21,467 nucleotides of DNA from Cylindrotheca closterium (GCA_933822405.4 CAKOGP040001743.1:1-21467); one strand, 5' to 3'; counted from the stretch's first letter, positions 9,084 to 18,616 are shown. Numbers and translations: made by a program. The notes: generated from the sequence alone by a model not told the origin.

Positions 9084-9330
9084 TCTGTTGCAAGATTATA
9101 GACGAATTGCCCTTATCTGTATGTTCTGTGTTGAGGGTGGAATAGCAATTGTTCTTTTTAAATAATACATCATATTGAACTATTTATTGGCTAGAGTAGA
9201 AGGTCACTAGTTGGTGATCCAGTGCATCGAGCTTTGAAACTTTGTGTTTTCCAAGTTTTGGCTGCATTTAGAGCACCTTCGTCGTCTTTCCTTTGGTGCT
9301 TCAAAGTCCATTTCAACAAAGTCTGCTTGA

Positions 9331-10017
9331 TCATCTGGACATTCGGATTGCTTCATAGTTAAAATCCAAAGAGAAAGTCACGGCATGTGATTTCCTCCGC
9401 ACAAAGCTTGGCCTTGCATTATTGAGTAATCCAAAGCTGTTTTGAAAAATCATTCGAGTCTGCTTGGCAATCAAAGTCTATGTCCAATCAATGGTTCACC
9501 ATATTTGTGAATCGTAAACAACTTTCTTCTGTGATGATTTTGGTTGTGCCGGTTGCCATTCTGGCTGCTGGAAACCTTTGGACTGATCATGATAATCACG
9601 ACTTGGCTCAATGTGTTGAGCAGAATTCTGATGCACTCCCGCTTCGCCTGCCTTCTGGCGGCGCCTCGATAAATGAAGACTTCCCAGCAAAGAATTCACA
9701 TTTTGGTAGCCTGCATGACCCTCTTTGGGGTGGGCTGGAAAATCTCGCTCACTAGACTGCTGACCAGTGCTTTGATGCGGCTGTAGGGGGGAAGCAAGAG
9801 TGTTGGTCGGACTGCATACTGACGACATGATCGAACAATCATCTTCCAACCGTGAATACGGTGAATTCTCTCCTTCTGAGTTGTGAAATCTTAGCCCATG
9901 CTCAGTTTTGGCTCGCTTTGAAGATGGAGGGTAAAGCTGGTCAACATCCATCTGAAGGAGTCCGTTCCTCTGGCGTTTCAAGCCCTTCGGTTTGGGATGA
10001 TCTCTTTGATACCACAT
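9331..10017 (-). CDS. Ser/Gln-rich probable nuclear protein (2 exons, 3' end uncertain)
   Basis: Exon 1 runs 10017-9500 from MWYQRDHPKPKGLKRQ. The frame extends upstream to 10050, but the only ATG after the TAA is at 10017. Without splicing the ORF ends at TGA 9498-9496. A GTGAAC donor at 9499 with an acceptor at 9437 (63 bp) or 9413 (87 bp) continues one open frame to TGA 9333-9331; the first choice gives 207 aa ending SLDFNYEAIRMSR. The protein is low in complexity and rich in Ser, Gln, Pro and His, with basic clusters GLKRQR, PPSSKRAK and LSRRRQK that look like nuclear localisation signals. I recognise no family. It converges on the preceding gene (247 bp) and diverges from the next (250 bp). 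Another, mutually exclusive, 3' ORF with a CSKC pair lies at 9356-9207. Confidence 0.55.
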
Positions 10018-10267
10018 CACCCTTTTCAAATCACGTACACAACCAATCAAATGATGTTATCATGCGATATCGTATGTAGGTGATAAAACAATACAGCAAG
10101 GTTAGGTTCAGTTCAGTCCCATGCATTTTTGTTCTCTGAATTATTTCCACGCTCGTTGCGAACTCTCGACATGCGCGCCAGCCCGTTTCGCAGACGGCAA
10201 AGCGAGGACACTTCACCTCCTATTTCATTCATTCATTGTAGTTATCCATTCTTCATAACCAAGGAAC
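10018..10267. promoter_or_regulatory. Divergent promoter region
   Basis: These 250 bp separate two opposed start codons. A CCAAT pentamer is at 10043-10047, a cgatatcg palindrome near 10065-10072, and a short cattcattcatt run near 10227-10238. The palindrome cluster of the other divergent gaps is absent here. Confidence 0.4.
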
Positions 10268-10711
10268 ATGATTCTTCGTCAAAGACTGCAAGTGCTAACG
10301 CTCCTTTTCCTCTCGCTGCTTGCATTCGCTTCCTATCATGAATACACCGGGGGTGTTGCATGGCTACAATATTTGGCGCTGATCACCATTCTATCTTTCA
10401 TGTTTGTCTTCGACGTGGCCTTCACAAATGATTCACAATTTATCTTCGACCCGGATGCGGATAATTGGAGACGCAAAGTGGTACGTAAAGTTAACGATGC
10501 ATTAATTCATCCTCATGTTCTCTGTGGCTAAACTTGAAGATGTGCTTTCCCATCAGGAATCACTTCAAGGTTAGGTTGGAATGTTGAATCCCGGCTCAAG
10601 AGTCAGTCATGCATGTGCTGTTGGGCATTTTATTCAGGTGGCACTGTCTGTTGGGCATTTTATTCAGGTGGCACTGTAGGATGGATCGATTCTTCAAAGT
10701 CACTTGCTTGA
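10268..10711 (+). CDS. Small two-helix membrane protein (2 or 3 exons)
   Basis: Exon 1 (10268-10480) encodes 71 aa with two hydrophobic helices, about residues 7-22 (LQVLTLLFLSLLAFAS) and 32-51 (WLQYLALITILSFMFVFDVA), then a soluble tail FDPDADNWRRKV. A GTACGT donor and a CATCAG acceptor remove 76 bp (10481-10556; branch-like GGCTAAAC). Exon 2 starts GAATCACTTCAAG. If read through, the frame stops at TAG 10572-10574 (76 aa). If a second intron starts at GTTAGG (10570) and ends at 10667, exon 3 (10668-10711) adds GTVGWIDSSKSLA, giving 89 aa and making exon 2 only 13 nt. The acceptor at 10637, a duplicate of the one at 10667, would give 99 aa. I recognise no family. Confidence 0.6.
10618..10677 (+). 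repeat. Perfect 30-bp tandem duplication containing a 3' splice site
   Basis: Bases 10618-10647 are repeated exactly at 10648-10677. Each unit contains cattttattcag followed by gtggcactgt, a good pyrimidine-rich 3' splice acceptor. The identity of the copies points to a recent event, or to an assembly artefact. The unit length is a multiple of three, so either acceptor keeps the downstream frame. Confidence 0.9.
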
Positions 10712-11027
10712 AAGAGAATCGAAGCGTTGAGGAAGTAAACAAAATAGAATGCAATTTACTCTTTTTGACGAGGGGTTATGGGTCCATGTTATCGACATGA
10801 AATGAATGGAAATGTTAAGTTCTTCCACTTGGGTAAATTGGCTTCTTGTCTTCACTTGTCGGGGTGAGAATCGCACACCTTAGTTGGTACTTCTTCTTCA
10901 CGATTTGTTTGTCTGTGCTTCGTCGATGAAAGCGATTTATCAAGCAAATGGAGTTTCTCCCATAGTCGCACTTTTTATGATTGGTTGCCGCACAATCAAT
11001 CCTTTTGTTTGTTCGACACATGTCGGA
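10712..11027. other. Convergent intergenic spacer
   Basis: This 316-bp stretch lies between two convergent genes. I see no gene, tRNA or clear repeat in it. It should hold both 3' UTRs and polyadenylation sites; no consensus signal stands out. Confidence 0.5.
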
Positions 11028-12023
11028 CTAGTTTTCACTGCTGGATTCAAATATAAAACTTCCATATTCTTCAGGAACAACGATGTAGCAACAAGAACTT
11101 GACTCGCATTTCTTGCTGATTGCAAAAAGTGGGCGATCTTTTTGACAAATTTCTGTCAAGATCATGTACTTCTCTTTATTTGAATCTGAGAATACAATGT
11201 CATGGAAGCGTTGCTCCATCTCTTCGCGATATGCGGAGTAAGAGCCAGATTCAGGGGTTTCTATCATCCGGGCGAGTAATTGGGCCGGCACAATGGCCAT
11301 GTCATCTTCATGTGTCATGTTCCTTGGGTGTAGGTACATATCAATTGATAAACTCGATGGGCTCGCAGCCGATCGAACAACAATGCCTTTACCTTTGGTC
11401 AGAAGTAGAGGCGACTCCAAAAGTTCAACAGAGTTGAGGAAAAATCCTTCCGTTTTGGTAACGCTCATCATACACCACATGATCAAATCATTTTTTCGTT
11501 CAGCGCTGCTTGACTTGTATACAGATTCAAAATCGTGCCCACATATTTGTCTCTCGATCAGCATGCTTGCTGAAGATTCATCCCATGTCTTTAGATATGT
11601 CTTGTAGCTGCCACTCCTTTGCCGCAGCACCCTTCTGCTGTTCACCATCTTAATCACCGCCTTCCGCGCATTCTCATTATGTGGCGTGGCAATGGAATAA
11701 GTTCGAAAGAAACGAGGCAGGTCCGATTCTATCTTTATGCCAGGAGGATAAATAGATGTCAATCGAAAGGGGCGAACTTTTGGTCTTGGTTTACCGAAAA
11801 GAAATTTCGGACGAGTATGATTGAGCACAGCTGCAAGTGTAAGAAGAATGGCTGTGCCAACGACAATGTAGAACTTCAACATATAAGCGGACACATTGGA
11901 GCTGGTTCTGCTTATGCTTTTCTTCATCTGCTGTTTCTCCCTGACTTCCTTTGCATGCGATCGGAGGAACTGTGCCCTACGTTGACGAAGTTGCCCTTGT
12001 ACATATTTCGGATCCTCTGACAT
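11028..12023 (-). CDS. Type II membrane protein with glycosyltransferase-like, degenerate DXD region
   Basis: A single exon of 331 aa starts at ATG 12023. A basic cytosolic N terminus (QLRQRRAQFLRSHAKEVREK) precedes one membrane anchor (about 48-67, LKFYIVVGTAILLTLAAVL), then a basic stem and a luminal domain. This is the topology of Golgi glycosyltransferases. Residues 175-206 (ERKNDLIMWCMMS, then EGFFLNSVELLESPL) match the spacing of the sugar-binding DXD glycosyltransferase family (Gly_transf_sug, GT32-like), where the pattern is RKSD...L...GGxYxDxDVELL. Here the first Asp is Asn 197 and the second is missing. The rest is not recognisable to me. It lies 198 bp downstream of CYP51 on the same strand. 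The topology is clear; the family is tentative and catalytic activity doubtful. Confidence 0.7.
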   Translation of the reverse strand: MSEDPKYVQGQLRQRRAQFLRSHAKEVREKQQMKKSISRTSSNVSAYMLKFYIVVGTAILLTLAAVLNHTRPKFLFGKPRPKVRPFRLTSIYPPGIKIESDLPRFFRTYSIATPHNENARKAVIKMVNSRRVLRQRSGSYKTYLKTWDESSASMLIERQICGHDFESVYKSSSAERKNDLIMWCMMSVTKTEGFFLNSVELLESPLLLTKGKGIVVRSAASPSSLSIDMYLHPRNMTHEDDMAIVPAQLLARMIETPESGSYSAYREEMEQRFHDIVFSDSNKEKYMILTEICQKDRPLFAISKKCESSSCCYIVVPEEYGSFIFESSSEN

Positions 12024-12221
12024 CTTGGTCCACCTGTCGATTGCTAAAATGCCTGTGTTATGTCAACAAGACCCACTTGATTGGTACAACTATGATGTTC
12101 ACGCTTTCGTGTTTGTTGAGCAAATCCATTTTCATTTCCGTCACAATTATTATTTTGGAAATTTAATACAGAAAATGGACTCCTACTGATATAGAGAAAA
12201 TGGTGTTTTTTGTATTGAAGT

Positions 12222-13734
12222 TTAGAGTTTCTTTTCATATTGCACATTACAGTTTCCACGTGGGCCTACCACCATGTCGTTGTAGCCAATGGAAGGCAGC
12301 TTCGAAGACTCTGGTGTAAGAGTATAGTGCTTCAAAATGACAGATAGAATGGTCTTCACTTGCACAAAAGCAAACACCTGTCCCATGCAGGAATGCATAC
12401 CACCCCCAAATCCAAGATACGCATAGGGTTGTTTGTGCTCTTCTCGAGGTGCCGCAAAGCGATCTGGCTCAAACTGGTCTGCATTCTTGAAAGTCGATTC
12501 AAGTCTCATAGAAACTGTAGGAGAAACTACTACAATATCATCCTTCGGAATTGTGAATGTTTTGTTGTCGACAGTAATTCTTGTTTCCTTCATGACCTTA
12601 CGAAGCAACATGATGAACGTTGGACACATACGCAACGCTTCTCGCATCGAATTGTGCAAAAGCTCCATCTGTTGAATGTCCTCCAGTTCAAGGGTCTCTT
12701 TTCTAGGATCCAAAATTTTTTCTTGCTCTTGCAAAACACGGTCGAGAACAGCTGGGTTGTGCAATAAAAGTAGCATTGTCCAAGTGCTCGTAGTGCAAGA
12801 GGTGTGTTGACCAGCAAATAGAAGAGCAATCAATAGACCTGTAACTTCTTCATCAGTTGCTGGTTTTCCATCTTTATATTTCATGTCCATGAATAGACTG
12901 AGAATATCTGATCCATCGTTCCTCTCCGGGTGTTCACGCCTCTCTTTGATCACCTTTCCGAATAATTTCACCAGTTCTTTACGAGCTTTATCGCGTCGCC
13001 GATGCTCTGGAGTTGGTGCAGTACTCCATAGAACTGTGAGCGGAGTCAATCCTTCGTCTAAATCGTGGTACAGGGAATGCAAGTCAGCAAACATATGTTC
13101 ACGAACATCATCTCCATGCAGGCATCTTGAAGCGGTCAAGATAGTTAGTTCACTGAGAGCCTTGTACAGATCAACGGTGCCCGTTTTCTTGTTCCATTTT
13201 TCTCCAATGTACTGCAAAGTTTCCTTTTGAATCTTTGCAACGTAGGTTTTCATGCGAGAAGTCCGCAAACCATTGGCCATAGTTTGAAATTGAACTTGGC
13301 GCTTACGTTTAGGAGCATCGTACACAACATTTGGTCCAAACACCGATTGCATGAAGTGGTATGGCTCGTCTTGACTCAAAATATCGTCATTCGCTTTGAA
13401 GAAGAGCTGTTGGGCTTCCGGCCCAATTAGGAAGGTCATGCGTCTATGAAAAATCTGTGAAAGCAGGGGATTGAGAACGCTGCAAATATTCGATGATTGG
13501 CTATTATTGAGTACTTCTTACAGGGATTGTGAAGACCTTCCCATAATCATTGTAACATCGTCTCATCATGTCATTGGGCGACTTCAGGAATTCAGACACA
13601 ACACCGATGAATGGCAGTGGGACGACAGAACTTTCTGTGACCAAAGGAGGAGCATCTTTACCACCCTTTCTAGGGCGCAAGAAGAACCACCAAACGGCAA
13701 TCAGCCCAAAACAGATCCAGATATACAGCTCCAT
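12222..13734 (-). CDS. CYP51: Sterol 14-alpha-demethylase, cytochrome P450 CYP51 (2 exons)
   Basis: Exons 13734-13522 and 13454-12222 are joined over a 67-bp intron (GTAAGA donor, TTTCACAG acceptor, phase 0), giving 481 aa. The start is the ATG of MELYIWICFGLIAVWWFF, an N-terminal ER membrane anchor; the frame upstream has no ATG. The splice restores VFTIPIFHRRMTFLIGPEA, typical of CYP51. The I-helix AGQHTS (285-290), the ExxR motif EALR (343-346), FEPDRF, and the heme loop FGGGMHSCMG with axial Cys 427 are all present. CYP51 removes the C-14 methyl group of lanosterol, cycloartenol or obtusifoliol during sterol synthesis, using NADPH-P450 reductase as electron donor. No key residue is missing. 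It shares a 248-bp divergent promoter with BUD23. Confidence 0.97.
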
Positions 13735-13982
13735 GTCGATGTGAGCAAACAGTTGTGAGCTTTGGGTCGTCGTAATTTTAAAAAATAGTAAAATACTGTA
13801 CACTCTGGGTCGTACCTACAGTACAGTACTGTGCGTGTATGTACGCACCCATTTTCAGACTTGTGTGTTTTTGAAAATGGATCATTTTTATGCCTGCATG
13901 ATTCCCTATTCCGTCAGTCCAAAACCACAGAAAAGAAAAACAACTTTTAAAATTGTACTTCATTCCACCTCGTTACGACACG
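13735..13982. promoter_or_regulatory. Divergent promoter region between CYP51 and BUD23
   Basis: In these 248 bp are the palindrome acagtactgt (13823-13832), gtgcgt-N6-acgcac (13831-13848), and a 9-bp inverted repeat ccattttca / tgaaaatgg (13849-13857 and 13872-13880). The octamer tgggtcgt occurs twice (about 13766 and 13806). The signals overlap end to end, which fits a regulatory module shared by both genes. Confidence 0.45.
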
Positions 13983-14970
13983 ATGTCTCGTCCAGAATTA
14001 TCAGGCCACGCCTCTATTTTCTACAATGAAAGAGAGGCACGAAAATATAACTCGTCCTCGCGTATGGTAAATGTGCAAAGAGAGATCACTCTTCGAGCAA
14101 TCGAGCTTTTGCTCTTGTCCCCAGATAAGGCGTCATACATTTTAGACATTGGATGTGGTAGTGGGCTCAGTGGTCAGGTTTTGGAAGAAAAAGGGCACAT
14201 TTGGGTAGGATGTGATGTTTCAAGAGACATGCTTCAGGTCGCTCATGAGAGGATTGATGATTCTTTCGATGGGAACAACAAAAATGTCGAAAACGACGAA
14301 GGCAGCGATGAGGTTCACGACCCACCGCTATCCACCGGAGACTTATTACATCATGTAAGATTTCCATTGATTTTTCCCTTATTTTATGAAACGTTATTGA
14401 TTGCTCAAATTCCTTCGCACTGAATAAAAGGACATGGGAACCGGACTGCCCTTTCGACCTGCCACGTTTGATGCCTGCATTTCTATTTCCGCACTTCAGT
14501 GGTTATGCTACAGCAACTCTGCTTCCCAGAATCCGAAGCGCCGGCTTCTTCGTTTCTTCTCACAGCTGTATGCTATTCTGAAGAAGAGTGCTCGTGCCGT
14601 TTTGCAGTTTTACCCGGAGACCGCTGAGCAAGCTGTTCTCATCAGTGAATGTGCTACAGCGGTTGGGTTTGGTGGAGGAGTTGTTGTAGATTATCCGAAC
14701 TCTACGAAAGCAAAGAAACATTACCTCGTATTGAGCTGTGATCGAACTTCTAGTAAACAAGTTCAACAATCTATGCCATCTGTTGAGGAGCAAACTCATG
14801 TCAGCGTTTCCGCAGCGTCGAGGAAAGGGATAGATAAACCTATTCGAAAGAAGAAAGGGATCAAAACAAAAGAATGGATCATCAAAAAGAAAGAAACACA
14901 GAGAAAGAGAGGAAAGAGTGTCCGACCTGATACGAAGTATACGGCCAGGCGTCGTCCCACAAAGTTCTAG
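13983..14970 (+). CDS. BUD23: 18S rRNA (guanine-N7)-methyltransferase BUD23 (2 exons)
   Basis: Exons 13983-14354 and 14431-14970 join over a 76-bp intron (GTAAGA donor, phase 0) to give 303 aa. MSRPELSGHASIFYNEREARKY is the classic BUD23 N terminus, so the ATG at 13983 is preferred over the longer open frame. The SAM-binding motif LDIGCGSGLSG is at 54-64, and GCDVSRDMLQVA follows. The splice reforms HHDMGTGLPFRPATFDACIS, leading to ISISALQWLC (about 141-150). The C terminus is strongly basic (IRKKKGIKTKEWIIKKKE) and ends in the family's DTKYTARRRPTKF. BUD23 (human WBSCR22), with its partner TRM112, methylates one guanine of 18S rRNA at N7 and is needed for small-subunit export. An acidic insert (NKNVENDEGSDEV) near 105-115 is the only unusual part. 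Confidence 0.97.
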
Positions 14971-15229
14971 TTTCAATCTAGCATGTTTCCTGCATTCCTG
15001 TCTGGGCAAAAGAACCGAGTAAAATCTAACTTTACTGTATTGTGGCTTCATAGACCATGTGGGGGGGGGAGATTGCATAAACATGACATTTACTAGCACT
15101 CTTTGTGTTCACTGAGAAACATATGGTCGAAGAGCAATTTCAATTAGACATCATCTTTGCGACAGGAATGATGCAATATTTGTATGACGTCGACTAGCGC
15201 AGGAAAGTATGCGCAGTATATTGGACGCA

Positions 15230-18200
15230 CTACTTGCTTAGATTATTCAGTCTCTGCAACGAGCATAGAGGATGGTTCCACACTTCCCAGCGGCGACTCA
15301 TTGATCTTCTCCCTGCCCCGCGTCTAATCATGTTTGTCTTGGACTGTAATGTAGAAGATGATTCTTTGCGACTAGAATCACAAGACAAATGTACCAAAGC
15401 TTCACATAGCGGTTTCCCGGTATTCACGCCACCCGCGTATGGACTAAAATGCAAACTAATACTTGGGCTGACCATGCCCTCGTCCGCGCTACCTGAACTC
15501 AACGAGAAATCAGCCTCAAGACTATTGCTCTGTGTCGAAACTGAGTCTAATCCATAGGTTGCAGCAGGCGGGTCGCCGCTGTGGTTCGATGTGATTGACT
15601 TCTCGGCCTCATCACAATCGTCATTGGCAGTGCTCACGGGAGTTCTGGGGCAGCTGCTTGGCTGTTCTTCCGTGTTCCCTTGACTCCCAGTGAAATCAGC
15701 ACTAAAGCGTTGACTCTGGGTAGAAGGTGGAGCTGCAGCATTGGGCGATGTACTCTTTGAGAAGGAGGTAGAATCTCTTTCGGCACTCCCTACTCTACAT
15801 TGTGACGTCAAGAGCTCATCATCATTTTTTTTACTCTCATCACTCTCGCTAGCAGTTGATTTCCCACAAGCATTTGTCGAGCTGTATTTCCTACGATTGA
15901 TTGCAACACCCAGTTCCGCCTTCTGAAGGAGATGACGGCCCCGAACCGAGTCGCGAAATTCCATCATAGATCTTGAGTCGACTGCATTAGAAACTTGTGT
16001 TTCGCTTGCCACCTGGATACGTGGAGGAGTTGAAGGAGGAGTCCCAATGTTCCAGACTTCTTCTCGGGTTTCAATTTGAAGCCGCTCGCAGATAGCAAGT
16101 GCATTTGGTTCTTCCGCTGGCGACGTTTGCTGTTGTTTTCTATGGTCTCTATGGAAAATCCATGAATGTGAATCTGAACATCTTTCCATGACAGAATTAC
16201 AGGTCGGAGCAACAGCTGATTTTTTGTCTGGTGTCATAAGTTGTGCTGTCTTTCGATCGGAAAATTGGTCATTCTCCCTACGAGAAGAACTTTCTGACAT
16301 GCTTGAGCTCTCTGTGCTTGCTGTTCGGGTTTTGGACAACACATTGCTATAGTTCGGAGTGTCAACAACATAAGCATGTCTGAAGATGGAGCCCCTATCT
16401 TCTGGCAGATACGTGTCGACTTTCTCGGTGCAAGAAAACACGGAGCGCTGTGTGCACCGGAGATTTACTTCGCTGGTGGAACCCACAGGTAAGTAATCTC
16501 TATCAGATACAGTAGATGGATCTGAAATACATTTCGTGCCAGGGTATCTGCCAGATGCCTTACACTTAATGAAAGCCTCGGCAGTATTTCGGTTGTTTTT
16601 CACTGCTTCATCTTTCTTCTCAATCGCTTGCATATTTGAATCACCTCCGAAGCTTGCTGATTGACGGCTATCTTGGAAATAAGGTGATAAATTGATGCCG
16701 TCTTTATCACGTTCAAGTCTTGAAGATGAATCAAGCGCCATCTGAATAGCGCTGAATAGGCTGCCCTCCTCTGATCTCTCCATGTATTTCATTTCTAATG
16801 TCGATCTGGTTTGCACGTTTTGGCTCTGCTGCTGCAATTCAAAATCAAACGTATCATTATTCGCATTTTTATCCCGCGTCATCACACATACAGAATCCAC
16901 ACATTTTGGGGCGACTTTAAGAAATTTCGAAGCAGTGTCGGTTGATCTGGGACCTGTGAATGTTCTTGGTGTGAGATGAGGCGAGCAAAACGGTTCTGTC
17001 CATGAACTCTCCATAGCACTTGACGAATCTTCAACATCCATAGTTTGGCTAATGCCATATCCTCCTGTTATAATCTGGCGTTTCAAATCATCGATTGGCG
17101 TGTCATCTGGATATCTCTTTTCACTTTCGTAACTTGTCACCAATTCTGACATGCTTTTCTCAAGCCGCTTCTTCTGAATCGGCGCTCTGTTCACCACATT
17201 ACGTTGTTTCCTTTTGGTGGTTGTATGATCAGCTGATATGGCGTCTTTCTCCATCACAACATCAACATCACCTTGGTTTTTTTTCAATACTTTCCTTGGG
17301 AGAATGATGGGGCAGTGCCATGTCGAACCAAAATCAGGGTGGACATAAAATGGTCTTTTTTGAGTTTCAGAGACGATTATCTCCCAACCAGAAGGCAGTT
17401 GCGGATGTAGATATATCTTGCCATCAATCTTGAGATGAAGAGGGGAGCTGGGGTTGCCTTCTACTGACCAAACTTGCAATTGATAATCTGTATTCTGCGC
17501 TTCTATTTCTTTTGAGTCAATGCTCGCAGTGCTCTTGGAGCTTTTTGTAAAATAGCCACCGTGTGATGGCTGTGTGGAGTTGGCGTTAGATTTGTACTGC
17601 GGCTCGTATTCTCTGCCTTGTAGATTCCATTTCGCACTGCGAATTCGACAAGGTGATGAGACCGCGAGTTCGCTTTCTTCCGTTGATTCAAATTGGCCGG
17701 GTAGCTTGCTTCCAATAGTACAGTTGCTGGGAATTGTGGCATTGAGGGATCGACGGAATGATCTGTGACCGTCTAACCTTCCATGGACATCTCCCTGACG
17801 TGCACTGGATTTGAAATAGTCATGTTGAACTTCATGAGACGACAGTTTGTCTTTCTCAACATATCTTGCAATGCGAAAATCAGACTCAGATCCAATATTT
17901 TGATCAAAATATCCCTTGGCGCTTGGTAAAGTCTGCATAGTTCCCCGTTCGTTTCTCAGAGTAGGCTTCCATTGCCCCTTTCTTGCTTCTGTGTCTCCGA
18001 TAATCTTGAAGTTGTTGTTCTCCTTGACTTGATCATATTGCAGTTGATTGCAGCGATTTCGGAATGACAATGTACCGTTCCGCGAGGCCGAAAATTCGTT
18101 AGCCTTACCTTCACGCTCTTCCGGAAATCGCTTTTTTTCACCACACTGAGAGTTGTTCTCAATCCACTGTCCTTTAGTTAGTCCATCTGATAGGTTGGAG

Positions 18201-18340
18201 GTTCGCGGAGTTTTCGATCCTCGAACCGATCCCAGAACCAATCCCCTTCCCCCCAACACTTTTGGGTCAGTACCAATCGACCGCGTAATTTTTGAGAGGC
18301 AATTTCCATCAATCTTGGTAAGTACCTTGCGCTTCTTCAT
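15230..18340 (-). CDS. Large disordered protein with one WW-like domain
   Basis: A single 1036-aa ORF starts at ATG 18340, with a basic MKKRKVL N terminus. Most of it is Ser/Thr/Asn/Glu-rich and looks disordered. The one foldable part is at about 313-345, LPSGWEIIVSETQKRPFYVH then DFGSTWHCP: the LPxGWE opening, aromatic pair, and closing Trp with Pro of a WW domain, which binds Pro-rich peptides. KKRLEKS near 395 could be a nuclear signal. Short VW motifs recur: LQVWSVEGNPSSP (about 288), REEVWNIGTPPSTPPR, and RRWEVWNHPLCSLQRL at the C terminus. Ser/Thr-Pro sites suggest phosphorylation. Function is unknown. It converges with BUD23 (259 bp, including a run of nine G at 15061-15069) and diverges from TBCA. 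Confidence 0.85.
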   Translation of the reverse strand: MKKRKVLTKIDGNCLSKITRSIGTDPKVLGGRGLVLGSVRGSKTPRTSNLSDGLTKGQWIENNSQCGEKKRFPEEREGKANEFSASRNGTLSFRNRCNQLQYDQVKENNNFKIIGDTEARKGQWKPTLRNERGTMQTLPSAKGYFDQNIGSESDFRIARYVEKDKLSSHEVQHDYFKSSARQGDVHGRLDGHRSFRRSLNATIPSNCTIGSKLPGQFESTEESELAVSSPCRIRSAKWNLQGREYEPQYKSNANSTQPSHGGYFTKSSKSTASIDSKEIEAQNTDYQLQVWSVEGNPSSPLHLKIDGKIYLHPQLPSGWEIIVSETQKRPFYVHPDFGSTWHCPIILPRKVLKKNQGDVDVVMEKDAISADHTTTKRKQRNVVNRAPIQKKRLEKSMSELVTSYESEKRYPDDTPIDDLKRQIITGGYGISQTMDVEDSSSAMESSWTEPFCSPHLTPRTFTGPRSTDTASKFLKVAPKCVDSVCVMTRDKNANNDTFDFELQQQSQNVQTRSTLEMKYMERSEEGSLFSAIQMALDSSSRLERDKDGINLSPYFQDSRQSASFGGDSNMQAIEKKDEAVKNNRNTAEAFIKCKASGRYPGTKCISDPSTVSDRDYLPVGSTSEVNLRCTQRSVFSCTEKVDTYLPEDRGSIFRHAYVVDTPNYSNVLSKTRTASTESSSMSESSSRRENDQFSDRKTAQLMTPDKKSAVAPTCNSVMERCSDSHSWIFHRDHRKQQQTSPAEEPNALAICERLQIETREEVWNIGTPPSTPPRIQVASETQVSNAVDSRSMMEFRDSVRGRHLLQKAELGVAINRRKYSSTNACGKSTASESDESKKNDDELLTSQCRVGSAERDSTSFSKSTSPNAAAPPSTQSQRFSADFTGSQGNTEEQPSSCPRTPVSTANDDCDEAEKSITSNHSGDPPAATYGLDSVSTQSNSLEADFSLSSGSADEGMVSPSISLHFSPYAGGVNTGKPLCEALVHLSCDSSRKESSSTLQSKTNMIRRGAGRRSMSRRWEVWNHPLCSLQRLNNLSK

Positions 18341-18616
18341 TGTGTCGCAGTCTTATGTTAAAATGGAATAATAGTTTTCTTGGGAGTCTAAAGTGCTGCT
18401 ACTGCACAGTACCTTTTGAAAATGAATAGCAACAACGGTACTTTTTCACCTATTTTGGAATTCATTCGAACTAATCAAATATCGGAAGTCGAAGTGATCA
18501 ATGGCATCAATTGATGATTGATTACTTTTTCATCCCATGAACAGCATTTCTCCACAACCTCAGAGTAACAACCACATACTGTAGAACAAGCGACAACCCT
18601 GTCCACTTCGAAAAAA
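18341..18616. promoter_or_regulatory. Divergent promoter region upstream of TBCA
   Basis: The 276 bp between opposed starts contain gcacagtacc (about 18404), acggtacttt (about 18437), actgtag (about 18580), and a perfect 10-bp palindrome atcaattgat (18506-18515) within a run of atca/tgat words. The agtac/gtact core also occurs in two of the other divergent gaps. Confidence 0.4.

Noticed and set aside
9480..9755. 91-aa plus-strand ORF
   Set aside because: It is antisense to the Ser/Gln-rich gene and has no recognisable features.
10609..10800. 63-aa plus-strand ORF with an internal repeat (LLGILFRWHC twice)
   Set aside because: The protein repeat is only the 30-bp DNA duplication read in another frame; the spliced model explains the region better.
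13735..13803. N-terminal extension of CYP51
   Set aside because: The extended frame begins at GTG and would bury the membrane anchor; the ATG at 13734 fits the family.
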